Assembly: GCA_039621445.1 (NCBI GenBank)
Contig: CP154955.1
Span: 29,519,471-29,583,470, forward strand
Source of the DNA: Euglena gracilis
Lineage: Eukaryota > Euglenida > Euglenophyceae > Euglenales
Direction: 5' to 3'
DNA: 64,000 bases
Shown: positions 46,624 through 57,458 of the stretch, one piece after another
Layout: each line of letters opens with the position of its first letter
Position numbering within the stretch: position 1 is the first letter of the stretch
Program-made: the position numbers and the translations under genes
The notes under the pieces: model-generated
The model's input: only the letters and a program-made list of their open reading frames with translations
Database searches by the model: none
What the model was told of the DNA's origin: nothing

Positions 46624-47946
46624 CTATGGCACAGATGGCCATTTCCTGGGAGTCGGTGGTCTGATCTCCCGAACGTAATCTCCTTCAGGAGATTCCACTA
46701 CCTCCAGTATCGGAGGTTCGAAATTTACAAGTTGCCTTTCAGGCTCATCAACATCAAAGTGGGGATATTCCCATTTTTGTGTATACCCATCGGGTAATCG
46801 TACTCCAAGCCTGTTGGCTTCTCGATGAAGAAAATTCTGGAGGTTATCCCAGAAGAAAAGTGGCAACATTGCCGGCCAGATCCAAAAATTTAGGCGGGGA
46901 TGGTTGCATTGAACCTGTAGGGGTATCCCCGGATAAACGGCAGGATCTGCCTTGGTGTGCCAACCTGCGACTCGCGCTCGGATGGTGAAGGGCCTTAAAA
47001 CTTCTCTTACCCAATCGGTAAATTCCATTTTGTAGGCCTCAGGGGGGTATTCAGGCAACAAAAAGGTAAAATTTGGTCGATTCGGCAGGCTTTGTGCGGA
47101 AAAAAGTGGGTATATCACCCTATCCCAATCGGAGTCTTGAAAAATGTATGGCACTTTGGCCTTGCCTGCTGACTCGACTGCGAGTCGGACAGCCGCGCTG
47201 TCAAGATGAAAATCTTTGGCGATTCCGCCTGTGCGGTAGCTGTGTACAGCTTTGAATTTCTTGAACTGGTAGAAAGTGATTTGGGACTTATAGTCCTGCC
47301 TGAATTTGACCAGATGGTCTTCATTTTCTGGTATGACTCTTGTCATACCGCCAGTGGCAGGTAACCAGAATTCTGCCTGTAGGCAGTTGATGCAACGGAT
47401 AGGTATGTCCTTATCATAATCGTTTTCCGCCCAGCGGAAATTGTCCATATTGGACCATGTCAGTAGGCAATCGCCACAAACCAATGCTGCGCAATTGCGC
47501 ACATAAGCATCATGGTGGAAGCTTATGCTGTCCGGGTTGCGTGTGCAGATATGCACTCCGGGCATGTCGTTTCGTAGCCTATGGCATGCTGTACATAACC
47601 ACAATAGTGGATCATTGTCCTGGAAATCCAGGACGAAATTTCCTCCAAAATATTGGGCTAATACCCTTGGAGATTTCGCACTCCAAAAACGCCAAGTGTG
47701 GCTGGTGGTGAAAATACCGGGTTGATCCCGGTGGAACAAGGGCTTGGTCCACTTGTTCAGCCAGGGGTCACTGCTATTGCGGATCATATTGATCCTAGCC
47801 TGGCGAGTGTTGAGGGGGTCTACTCTGGACAATACGTCCTCAGTCCAAAATGGCTCATCGGCCTCGTGAGGGACATTTGACCGAATCGGTCTGATTGTGG
47901 GTTTGCGCTTTGCGCCTTCAGAGGTTGCAGCCACATAGCTGGCCAT
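46624..47946 (-). CDS. ORF5, intact 440-residue Cys/His-cluster protein
   Basis: Starts at a true ATG (MASYVAATSEG) and ends with a stop at 46624. It is the only complete copy of ORF5 in the window. A basic N-terminus (KRKPTIRPIR) is followed by a globular part with LNKWTKPLF and SPRVLAQYFGGNFVLDFQ (92-109). A metal-binding-like array follows: C118-x2-C121-H122, H132-x-C134, H144-H145, C152, C157-x2-C160 and C185-x2-C188. The C-terminal half has aromatic blocks (NFTFLLPEYPPE, NFWIWPAMLPLFFWDNL) and ends acidic. All but C157 are retained in element 1, which points to purifying selection on the cluster. An in-frame TGA separates it from ORF4 upstream. Family unrecognised; zinc and nucleic-acid binding is inferred only from the Cys/His pattern. 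Confidence 0.75.
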   Translation of the reverse strand: MASYVAATSEGAKRKPTIRPIRSNVPHEADEPFWTEDVLSRVDPLNTRQARINMIRNSSDPWLNKWTKPLFHRDQPGIFTTSHTWRFWSAKSPRVLAQYFGGNFVLDFQDNDPLLWLCTACHRLRNDMPGVHICTRNPDSISFHHDAYVRNCAALVCGDCLLTWSNMDNFRWAENDYDKDIPIRCINCLQAEFWLPATGGMTRVIPENEDHLVKFRQDYKSQITFYQFKKFKAVHSYRTGGIAKDFHLDSAAVRLAVESAGKAKVPYIFQDSDWDRVIYPLFSAQSLPNRPNFTFLLPEYPPEAYKMEFTDWVREVLRPFTIRARVAGWHTKADPAVYPGIPLQVQCNHPRLNFWIWPAMLPLFFWDNLQNFLHREANRLGVRLPDGYTQKWEYPHFDVDEPERQLVNFEPPILEVVESPEGDYVREIRPPTPRKWPSVP

Positions 47947-48078
47947 GGGTATCGTAGGCCTATGGCCTGTGCCAGAGCCATCTCCACCAGACGGTGGTGG
48001 CTCATCATCCCGCCGCTGTTCAGCGGGCTTGCAGCCTTCGGCTGAAGGTTTAGCCTTAGGCTTCTTATGCCTGCCATA

Positions 48079-48795
48079 TCAGCGTACTTCCCGAGGGTCT
48101 GCCGGAGGCAGTGGTCTTTCCGCCGTTGGCGGTTTCGGGGTTGCCGGTTTGGCAGGAGGTGCCGATGCTGCCGGTTTGGCAGGAGGCGATTGCATTTCTG
48201 CCGTTGGCGGTGCTGGTGCAGCTGGTTTAGCTGCTGGGACATCCAACTCCATTGGAGTTGTAGCCGTAGGCTGTACGGCTGTTGAGCTGCTATCTGCAGC
48301 AGTAACCCTTTGGGTTTCGGGAGGGGATGCGGCCGGTGAGCCTCGAGGGGTCAGTACTGCCGATACTGCAGACATCGCCGCGGTCAGACCCTGTAACACA
48401 CCACCCAAAACACCTGTAGGTATCGTTGGTGATGCGACAGGTTCTGTCGGGGTTGGTGCCGTTGGCACTGCGGGTAAGGCTAGGGGTGGTACCGGAGGTA
48501 CCGGTGGCCGTTCGGCCTCGGATGTAGGAGATTCCGTCTCTGAGCTGACATCTCCTTCAGGCGGAAGGGGTGTCCTGGAGCCCATTGGGACTGGTGGAAG
48601 GGTTGATGGCTGAGGTTCATCAGCACGTATGTCTTCCAGGCCTTCCATGCGGTCTTCACCGCCTTCACCATCGCTCTCCTCACTGTCCTCCACCGGTTCT
48701 GGTGAAGCGGCAGGGGCTGCTGGCTGTTCCGCTATAGCGGTGGGCACAGTTGTTGGTTGCGCAATCGCGCTGGTGGGGGGTGCCGCAGTAGCGGG
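48079..48795 (-). pseudogene. ORF4 region of copy A
   Basis: Pro/Ala-rich frame with the conserved hydrophobic GGVLQGLTAAMSAVSAVLTPRG block and an acidic EDSEESDGEGGED segment. It ends at TGA 48079, in frame with ORF5. Upstream it is cut off from the ORF3 tail by TAA at 48796, where copy B has a sense codon at the same place, so that stop is a private lesion of A. Function unknown. Confidence 0.65.
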
Positions 48796-49470
48796 CTAAG
48801 GTGAAGAGGTAGCGACAGAAGATTGACTCTTCTGAAATCCCTTAGGGATAAATGGTTCCGCAGTAGCCGATAGGCTGGAACCTAGGTAACGCCGACCGCG
48901 CCCAAAAACGGGTGGCGGTGTCTCACCAGGAATACCCTGGGGAGTTGTTGCAGGTGTTGCCGGTTGCGGCTGTGTTGAGGGTTCCGATGGCGGAACTTCC
49001 GAAGCCGGTGGCGGAATTGGGACAGGTGTCCGTGGCACCTGTCGTTTCCGTAATCGGAAAAGATCCCATGGTTTCCTTTCGTCTTCAACCATTCTGTGGT
49101 TGAAGCGCAGGAGGGGTAGGGCCATGCCCAACTCGTTCCGTCTACCGCCTTGGAAAAACGGCTGGAACAGTGCTCTATCGAGCGTATCGCCGAATCGGCG
49201 TTGGACATAATCGTCTATGCTTTCCTTCTCGAAACGGGGCCTGATGGGGACATAATCCGGGGGACTTTCCCTATCGGGATTGAGATAATAATATATCTCC
49301 ATGATCTGGCAGGTCCAAGCCCTGAACCAGAATGCTGCAAATACAGCAGGAGTTGCCGGTGGTTGTGTCGCCCGTTCGTGCTCTGGTGAACATCCTTTGG
49401 ATTTCTGCAAAGGTGCAGGAGCATGATGCGCTTTGGCGCTGCGTGCGGGACATCGGCCTGTTGGCCTTCC
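48796..49470 (-). pseudogene. ORF3 C-terminal fragment of copy A
   Basis: Matches the end of the conserved ORF3 core of element 1 (FWFRAWT-IMEIYYYL corresponding to FWWRAWT-VMEVYIHL; RRFGDTLDRALF corresponding to RQFGGTLDREVF; ELGMALP corresponding to DLGMPIL), then the proline-rich link into ORF4. It is truncated at 49470 by satellite and stopped by TAA at its end. Confidence 0.7.
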
Positions 49471-50385
49471 GCGTGCGTAAAACGCAGCAGTTACCGCCCG
49501 GGAGGCGCAAAATAGCACTTCGGCAACGGACGCCCCAAAAAGCGTCGTTTTTCGGTCGTTTTCGGCTGAAATCGGCCGCGCCGGCGTTCCAAAAACGAGC
49601 GCTCTGCCCCGGGTAGAGGTCGGCTATCTTTTACCTGACTGTTGCGAAGGGCGCCGGCCCGACGGGCGCAATTATGCCCGCGGCGGGCGTGCGTAAAACG
49701 CAGCAGTTACCGCCCGGGAGGCGCAAAATAGCACTTCGGCAACGGCCGCCCCAAAAACGTGGTTTTTCAGTCGTTTTCGGCCGAAAACGGCCGCGCCTGC
49801 GCTCCAAAAACGAGCGCTCAGCCCCGGGTAGAGGTCGGCAATCCTTTACCTGACTGTTTCGAAGGGCGCCGGCCCGACAGGCGCAATTTTGCCCGCGGCG
49901 GGCGTGCGTAAAACGCAGCAGTTACCGCCCGGGAGGCGCAAAATAGCACTTCGGCAACGGACGCCCCAAAAACGTGGTTTTTCGGTCGTTTTCGGCCGAA
50001 ATCGGCCGCGCCGGCGCTTCAAAAACGAGCGCTCTGACCCGGGTAGAGGTCGGCGATCCTTTACCTGACTTTTGCGAAGGGCGCCGGCCCGACAGGCGCA
50101 ATTTTGCCCGCGGCGGGCGTGCGTAAAACGCAGCAATTACCGCCTGGGAGGCGCAAAATAGCACGTTGGCAACGGACGCTCAAAAAAACGTCGTTTTTCG
50201 GTCGTTTTCGGCCGAAATCGGCCGCGCCGGCGCTCCGAAAACGAGCGCTCTGCCCCGGGTAGAGGTCGGCGATCCTTTACCTGACTGTTTCGAAGGGTGC
50301 CGGCCCGACAGGCGCAATTTTGCCCGCGGCGGGCGTGCGTAAAACGCACGCCCGGGGGGCGCAAAATAGCACTTCGGCAACGGAT
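49471..50385 (+). repeat. Short satellite block between copies A and B
   Basis: About 4.2 monomers in + orientation. The last is shortened (AAAACGCACGCCCGGGG lacks the CAGCAGTTAC segment) just before copy B. Confidence 0.93.
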
Positions 50386-51625
50386 AGTCTACGTCCAACC
50401 CTGCTTTCCTCGCTTTCTCCTTGTGGAGGCGCCCTACTTAGGAAAGTAAAAGTTAGAGTAACAGAAAAGAAAAATAAATTAATATAAAAGTTGAAAAGCC
50501 CTTTTCCCCAGTTAAGAGGCAGAGCACAAGACAGGGGAGGAGCCCTATGGGCTACGGTCCAGGTAAGTGACAAGTGTCCTTTCAGCACTTCAAAATGTGA
50601 AAAAGCAAACTTGGAAATCAAGTCTTGCAAAGACAAAATGGAAAGAAAAGAATACCACCTGTGGAGAGGAGTATTCCTAATTCAGGCCGTTGGCCATCTG
50701 TAGGAATACCACCTAGCATAGTACTGTGTATGGGGCTCAGAGGAAGATCTGGCCGTAGGCTTATACCTACATACACAGTACCATGGCCTTACGGCTGCCT
50801 GGTACACATCCCCCTCCCAGGGCTATGCCCGATATCCCTACTAGAAAGGAATGCCGGACACAGTGGTGGGAACGGGGACCTGTCACAGGGCCGTTTGCGG
50901 CTTTTGGTTCTCCTGTCATCAGGGGTGTGGGAAGGAAATTGCGAAATAACGCAAAAACGCGCAAAAGTGGTTAACCGCTTATGCGGTACCTACTTATTGC
51001 GGCAAAGGGGTGGAAGCGGAAGAGCCCATTGGGAAATGGGGCTGGAAGGTTTCCATTCCAGAAAGTCCCATCCACCCAGTTTGGGTTGTGTCTATGACAC
51101 GCGGGGAGGTCTCATTCCATAATCGGAAAAGATTGAAGGGTGGGGTGTGGAAGGAGGGGGCACCTGGCCAGTCATATCTGACCAGGGAGGAAGACCTATT
51201 TACAAAACCAACTGCCGGCGACAGCGATATTTTGCCCAGGGGGGTAAAGGAGAGAGGAGTGGGTGGCTGGTCAAAGGACCTTAGCAGAAGTTTTGCTGTC
51301 TGGCAGTCTTATGTGGCCTTATAGCAGAAAAGTAACAAGTTGGGAGCTATTATTACGGTGTGCGCGCTGTACGCTGTGTGTCTTCTTACTGGCGGCATAT
51401 ACTGCTAAGAGAAGGCTTCACAGCGCTGCTCGGACACGGTGTTTTCGATGGGGTATCCCCAGAGGCTTTTACCTCGATAGAAGGGCTGTAGCCCAAAAAG
51501 GGGAAGATATGTATAGATATATGTTGGCAGATGTGCCTGGGATGGATACCGAATACAGGGCCTATAGGCCTGATGGAAAGGTCAGAACAGGGTCCATGGA
51601 CCTGTGGCCTGTAAGCCTGGAGTAT
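50386..51625 (-). other. 3' terminal region of copy B
   Basis: Collinear with copy A's 3' region, with small indels (it lacks about 25 bp near 50670 and gains about 12 bp near 51510). It keeps the conserved islands (50651-50670 and 50797-50839) and the terminus. No gene. Confidence 0.6.
50721..50781. repeat. Hairpin with 12-bp arms in the 3' region (copy B)
   Basis: GTACTGTGTATG at 50721-50732 pairs with CATACACAGTAC at 50770-50781. The loop differs from copy A (GGAAGATCTGGCC replaces GCTTACACC) while the arms are unchanged, suggesting constraint on pairing. Confidence 0.75.
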
Positions 51626-52860
51626 CTATGGCACAGATGGCCATTTCCTGGGAGTCGGTGGTCTGATCTCCCAAACGTAATCTCCTTCAGGAGAGTCCAC
51701 TACCTCCAGTATCGGAGGTTCGAAATTTACAAGTTGCCTTTCAGGCTCATCAACATCAAAGTGGGGATATTCCCATTTTTGTGTATACCCATCGGGTAAT
51801 CGTACTCCAAGCCTGTTGGCTTCTCGATGAAGAAAGTTCTGGAGGTTATCCCAGAAGAAAAGTGGCAACACTGCCGGCCAGATCCAAAAATTTAGGCGGG
51901 GATGGTTGCATTGAACCTGTGGGGGTATCCCCGGATAAACGGCAGGATAACCTCAGGGGGGTATTCAGGCAACAAAAAGGTAAAATTTGGTCGATTCGGC
52001 AGGCTTTGTGCGGAAAAAAGTGGGTATATCACCCTATCCCAATCGGAGTCTTGAAAAATGTATGGCACTTTGGCCTTGCCTGCTGACTCGACTGCGAGTC
52101 GGACAGCTGCGCTGTCAAGATGAAAATCTTTGGCGATTCCGCCTGTGCGGTAGCTGTGTACAGCTTTGAATTTCTTGAACTGGTAGAAATTGATTTGGGA
52201 CTTATAGTCCTGCCTGAATTTGACCAGATGGTCTTCATTTGCTGGTATGACTCTTGTCATACCGCCAGTGGCAGGTAACCAGAATTCTGCCTGTAGGCAG
52301 TTGATGCAACGGATAGGTATGTCCTTATCATAATCGTTATCCGCCCAGCGGAAATTGTCCATATTGGACCATGTCAGTAGGCAATCGCCACAAACCAATG
52401 CTGCGCAATTGCGCACATAAGCATCATGGTGGAAGCTTATGATGTCCGGGTTGCGTGTGCAGATATGCACTCCGGGCATGTCGTTTCGTAGCCTATGGCA
52501 TGCTGTACATAACCACAATAGTGGATCATTGTCCTGGAAATCCAGGACGAAATTTCCTCCAAAATATTGGGCTAATACCCTTGGAGATTTCGCACTCCAA
52601 AAACGCCAAGTGTGGCTGGTGGTGAAAATACCGGGTTGATCCCGGTGGAACAAGGGCTTGGTCCACTTGTTCAGCCAGGGGTCACTGCTATTGCGGATCA
52701 TATTGATCCTAGCCTGGCGAGTGTTGACGGGGTCTACTCTGGACAATACGTCCTCAGTCCAAAATGGCTCATCGGCCTCGTGAGGGACATTTGACCGAAT
52801 CGGTCTGATTGTGGGTTTGTGCTGAACGCCTTCAGAGGTTGCAGCCACATAGCTGGCCAT
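51626..52860 (-). pseudogene. ORF5 of copy B (internal deletion)
   Basis: Same ATG context and N-terminal 300 residues as the intact copy A protein, including the full Cys/His array. About 88 bp is lost near 51949, which shifts the frame and ends the protein early. The C-terminal 80 codons remain as a separate frame (51626-51871). Confidence 0.8.
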
Positions 52861-52992
52861 GGGTAACGTAGGCCTATGGCCTGTGCCAGAGCCATCTCCA
52901 CCAGACGGTGGTGGCTCATCATCCCGCCGCTGTTCAGCGGGCTTGCAGCCTTCGGCTGAAGGTTTAGCCTTAGGCTTCTTATGCCTGCCATA

Positions 52993-54123
52993 TCAGCGTA
53001 CTTCACGAGGGTCTGCCGGAGGCAGTGGTCTTTCCGCCGTTGGCGGTTTCGGGGTTGCCGGTTTGGCAGGAGGTGCCGATGCTGCCGGTTTGGCAGGAGG
53101 CGGTTGCATTTCCGCCGTTGGCGGTGCTGGTGCAGCTGGTTTAGCTGCTGGGACATCCAACTCCATTGGAGTTGTAGCCGTAGGCTGTACGGCTGTTGAG
53201 CTGCTATCTGCAGCAGTAACCCTTTGGGTTTCGGGAGGGGATGCGGCTGGTGAGCCTCGAGGGGTCAGTACTGCCGATACTGCGGACATCGCCGCGGTCA
53301 GACCCTGTAACACACCACCCAAAACACCTGTAGGTATCGTTGGTGATGCGACAGGTTCTGTCGGGGTTGGTGCCGTTGGCACTGCGGGTAAGGCTAGGGG
53401 TGGTACCGGAGGTACCGGTGGCCGTTCGGCCTCGGATGTAGGAGATTCCGTCTCTGAGCTGACATCTCCTTCAGGCGGAAGGGGTGTCCTGGAGCCCATT
53501 GGGACTGGTGGTAGGGTTGATGGCTGAGGTTCATCAGCACGTATGTCTTCCAGGCCTTCCATGCGGTCTTCACCGCCTTCACCATCGCTCTCCTCACTGT
53601 CCTCCACCGTTTCTGGTGAAGCGGCAGGGGCTGCTGGCTGTTCCACTATAGCGGTGGGCACAGTTGTTGGTTGCGCAATCGCGCTGGTGGGGGGTGCCGC
53701 AGTAGCGGGCTGGGGTGAAGAGGTAGCGACAGAAGATTGACTCTCTTGAAATCCCTTAGGGATAAATGGTTCCGCAGTAGCCGATAGCCTGGAACCTAGG
53801 TAACGCCGACCGCGCCCAAAAACGGGTGGCGGTGTCTCACCAGGAATACCCTGGGGAGTTGTTGCAGGTGTTGCCGGTTGCGGCTGTGTTGAGGGTCCCG
53901 ATGGCGGAACTTCCGAAGCCGGTGGCGGAATTGGGACAGGTGTCCGTGGCACCTGTCGTTTCCGTAATCGGAAAGGATCCCATGGTTTCCTTTCGTCTTC
54001 AACCATTCTGTGGTTGAAGCGCAGGAGGGGTAGGGCCATGCCCAACTCGTTCCGTCTACCGCCTTGGAAAAACGGCTGGAACAGTGCTCTATCGAGCGTA
54101 TCGCCGAATCGGCGTTGGACATA
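52993..54123 (-). pseudogene. ORF4 region of copy B
   Basis: Long open Pro/Ala-rich frame without the TAA seen in copy A. It contains the acidic SEESDGEGGED patch, the hydrophobic block at about 53258-53332 and a tandem AKPAAPAPP/PPAKPAASAPP tract. It ends at TGA 52993, in frame with the ORF5 ATG at 52860. Confidence 0.65.
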
Positions 54124-55821
54124 ATCGTCTATGCTTTCCTTCTCGAAACGGAGCCTGATGGGGACATAGTCCGGGGAATTTCCCTACCGGGATTGAGATA
54201 ATAATATATCTCCATGATCTGGCTGGTCCAAGCCCTGAACCAGAATGCTGCAAATACAGCAGGAGTTGCCGGTGGTTGTGTCGCCCGTTCGAGCTCTGGT
54301 GAACATCCTTTAGATTTCTGCAAAGGTGCAGGAGCATGATGCGCTTTGGCGCTGCGTGCGGGACATTGGCCTGTTGGCCTTCCTCGTCCTGGCCTTCGGC
54401 CTGTGGTTGAGTACTGCGTACTCCGAATCCCCTGAAGTCCACTGCAAACTTTTCGTGACAGTGGGTGCATCTGACGATATACGTCTGGGGGACGTATCGA
54501 CCACTTCAAAATGATAGGCATATTGCCAGTGGTAGAAGACTTGCAGATTGCTGCAGAACATGTTTTCTGCCAATTTGGCAATATTGTCAGACAGTGGGTA
54601 GATTTCCCACTCCAGGCCTTTTGGGCCTACACTGCGAATGCAGTCGAATAACTGCCGTTGCAGATCTTTACCTGTATTGTATCGGTCTTCCCGACCACAA
54701 TCCAGATAAGGATAGCCACAGGAGTTCAGAAACCTGCCGAAGTTTTGGGTGGGATATCCCGCCCAGAACCAAACGTGCCAGAATCCCGGCAAACCGTCCA
54801 ATATCGGACCAAGAATTACATTGCCCTCATAGGCATACAGGGTTCCATCGTGGTGGCACGCACGATTACGCTCCAAATAGAGCTGTCTGGTCACAGTCAT
54901 GACGGGGGATGCAACCAGCATTGGAAGAGAAAGTTCGTTTTGAAACTTTCTCATGGCCTCGAATGCGAGTGCATGAATCTCTTTAATGTGCTCGAATAGA
55001 GCTTCCATGTCGTCCTCATAGACGTTCCGGTATTGGCCTTTCTGGCCTTTGCATTGGCCTTTTTGGCCTGCTGTCGGTGCTCGTTTGGGAGCACTCTTGG
55101 TTTTAACCTTGCCCGATCGGGATTCGCTTCGGGCAATCTCTTCTCTTGCTTGTTTCCAAGCATGAGGATTGAGATTGGCTGCAAAACGAGGGCCTATAAA
55201 GATAGGATTCATATCGCTTGTGCGACCAATCAATTCATGTGGGGCATAAGCCATTTTGGCTGCTGGGTAAGCTGCAGGTTGATCCTGCATGTCCGCCAAT
55301 AGCGGTGGGTTATTGTCAGGGAGGGGTTCGCCTCTAGGCGGATCGATGTAAGTGGGGTTGTGTGTACGTTCACGCGGGTCATCCAGTATTTTCTGGACGC
55401 GTGCACGCTCAGCAGCTTCGTGCTCGATTTTTGCCCTATGGGCTCTCTTGGCCAGTTCAGCCTGTTCGAGCTGCTGCTGTGTGGGTTCAGGAACAGGCAG
55501 TACCTCGGTGGTGGCCTGTTGGCCTGGAGGTACCGATGTTTCCTGGGATGCAGGCACCATTGGCGCTGCTACAGGCTGGTGCGCCGTTGGCGCTGCTACC
55601 GGCAATGGCGCCGTTGGCGCTGCTGGAGCTGTCGGCGCTGCTGCTTTTGCTTGCACCGGCCGGGGGGGTTGCGCCATTGGCGCTGGCTTAGCCGGCGCGG
55701 CATACGGTACAGGCACGGGAGGGGGTGCGGCCTGTTGGCCACCCGACGCCCGTCGTTGCTGTGCTGGAGTAGCCTGTCTGGCTGGGGCTGGGGCAGGGGC
55801 CGGGGGTTTCGGTCTCCCCAT
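54100..55821 (-). pseudogene. ORF3 core of copy B (frameshifted)
   Basis: Pro/Ala-rich start, a basic KVKTKSAPKRAP/GQKGQCKGQKG linker, then the conserved core: LYAYEG, LDGLPGFWHVWFWAGYPTQN, FDCIRSVGP, YPLSDNI, NLQV. The CTHCHEKFAVDFRGFGVR block equivalent to element 1's CCKYC block is intact but in another frame after an indel near 54490; another indel lies near 54175. Shared motifs with element 1 show that this core is the defining domain of the extra polyprotein. Confidence 0.7.
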
Positions 55822-55925
55822 TGGGGATGAAGATTCTGGCCTGCCCCGTTTACTACCTAGGTCTGCTGGCCTGTACGGTTGTGACGCATATCTGCGTTCT
55901 GCAGACCGTGGGCCCTGAAGCTGCT

Positions 55926-57330
55926 CTAGGGAGTGGTAGTACTGGATGGCCTGCTGAGGCGATGTGAAGCGAGGTGCTGGGAGAGGTTCAGGTGCACATC
56001 CTCTTCCCCAGCCATTCGGCCTTCGGCCTCGGCTTGCTCCACATCCTCAGCCCAGGATCCAGGTTCCTGAGCCACCGACATATCCCGTTGTACGGGTAAC
56101 TGGCTTCCAGCTTCCAGATGGGCTGGATAAGGAAATGGTGGTAATGCCGTTGACGGCTGCGTCGTTGGCTGATACGCATATTGCGTTGGGGTTTCCCGAT
56201 ATTCGGGTGGTGGTGGTCTCGGCATACGAGTTGGGGACTGAGCATCGCGGAAAATTCGCGATGGCTGCACCGTTGGTGCTGGGATGTCTCCCATCTCGCT
56301 TTCCTCCACTGGGGGGCTATGCTCCCGCATGTATTCGGTGAATGCACCTGCGTGGTGGCGTATCCGCGGGATAGGCGGTACTGGAATACCCACTATACGC
56401 ATGCTGACCTCAGGGGGATATTCCCCGGGCATGAAGTACACTTTTCCTGTCATCAAAGTCTGGCCACATGCGCACCATTGTGCAATAGGCCTATTGGCCA
56501 GGCCCAGAATCTGACGACAGTGGGTATCCCACAGCACCTGTAGAGATGGGTGTACTCTCTCTAGTTTGCTGGCCCGCAAGGCCGTTCGCAGAGTCTTCTC
56601 TGCGAGATTCACCAATTCTGCGGTGAAGGCGGGGTATGGCACCGTTGGTGCTGCCTGTGGCATCTCATGTGCCACAGGGATCGCGTAAGCGGATATACTA
56701 CTGCTGCTAGCTGCGGTTTGGGCAGCGGGTTCCCGGACGGGATAAGCAGCAGGTTGGGGCATCGCCTGTACGGCGTGTACTTGATGCGGGGTACCCTGTA
56801 CGGGTTGAGATTGAGGGTTGAGATTGGGGTTGCTGAGATGTAACATACTGTGGGGTATACAGGATGGGAGGTGAGGGGCCAGGCATGGCGTAATGCGCCT
56901 GCTCCATTGGAGGTGCCGGTCCCTGCCTCGCATACTGTTGTTGTTCCATTGGAACTTGGTGTACCTGCTGGGGTTGTGACTGTTCCATTGGAACTTGATA
57001 TGTCTGTTGAGGCTGTGCCGCATATGCAGCTCCCATTGGCACAGAAGCCGCATAAGCGACAGGTGGCGGTTGCGCCTGAGATGGGGGCGGCATTTGTGCC
57101 TGAGAGGGGGGCGGCATTTGTGCTGAGAAGTGGCTGACATATGTGTCTGAGAGGGGTATGGCATTTTTGCCTGAACCATTTGAGGGGGGGGGGGCATTTG
57201 TGCCTGAGCCGCATAAGCGGCTGGAGGGGGTTGATATACCGCATATGCGGGCGCCCCTTGGGCTTGGGGTGCCGCCGCATAGGGTAGGGAGGGGTGGCAT
57301 ACTGTATAGGGGGCGGACCGCGGCCGCGCC
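55926..57330 (-). pseudogene. ORF3 N-terminal region of copy B
   Basis: Proline/glutamine-rich low-complexity segment with short tandem units (MPPPSQAQ, QVPMEQ) in shifting frames. From about 56640 downward one frame reads LVNLAEKTLRTALRAS, LWDTHC and PIAQWCACGQTLMTGKVYF, matching element 1's WCPCGQALMTG block without the frameshift found there. It ends at a stop at 55926, out of frame with the core. Confidence 0.65.
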
Positions 57331-57458
57331 CTGGGTCTTGCATTGGTCCAGGGACCGAGAGCAAAAAGTAGCTTTGATGAGCTGTAGAAAAAGAAGAGGA
57401 ATGAATTGGGTTTGGGAGAAAAACACAGGGAGGGGAGGAAAAGGCCTACAGGCCGATT

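Larger units (their letters stand above)
45372..49470 (-). mobile_element. Retrotransposon copy A (3' part only)
   Basis: On the minus strand this runs from the last third of ORF3 through ORF4, ORF5 and the 3' region to the terminus AGTGTACGTCC (read on +). It is a close relative of copy B (differences of a few percent by eye) and a more distant one of element 1. The 5' edge joins satellite at GGCCTTCC/GCGTGCGTAAAACGC. Relative to B it keeps about 88 bp of ORF5 and about 30 bp in the 3' region that B has lost, so it is not simply derived from present-day B. It is either a tandem segmental duplicate of an ancestral B or an independent insertion of the same subfamily. Confidence 0.9.

Noticed and set aside
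45370-50385. Copy A as a simple recent duplicate of copy B
   Set aside because: A retains sequence B has deleted and B has sense codons where A has a stop; a shared ancestor is needed.
52859-53527. Plus-strand Gly/Ala-rich frames opposite ORF4 in copies A and B
   Set aside because: Mirror of a Pro/Ala-rich coding frame on the minus strand; composition explains the open frame, and element 1 does not preserve it.
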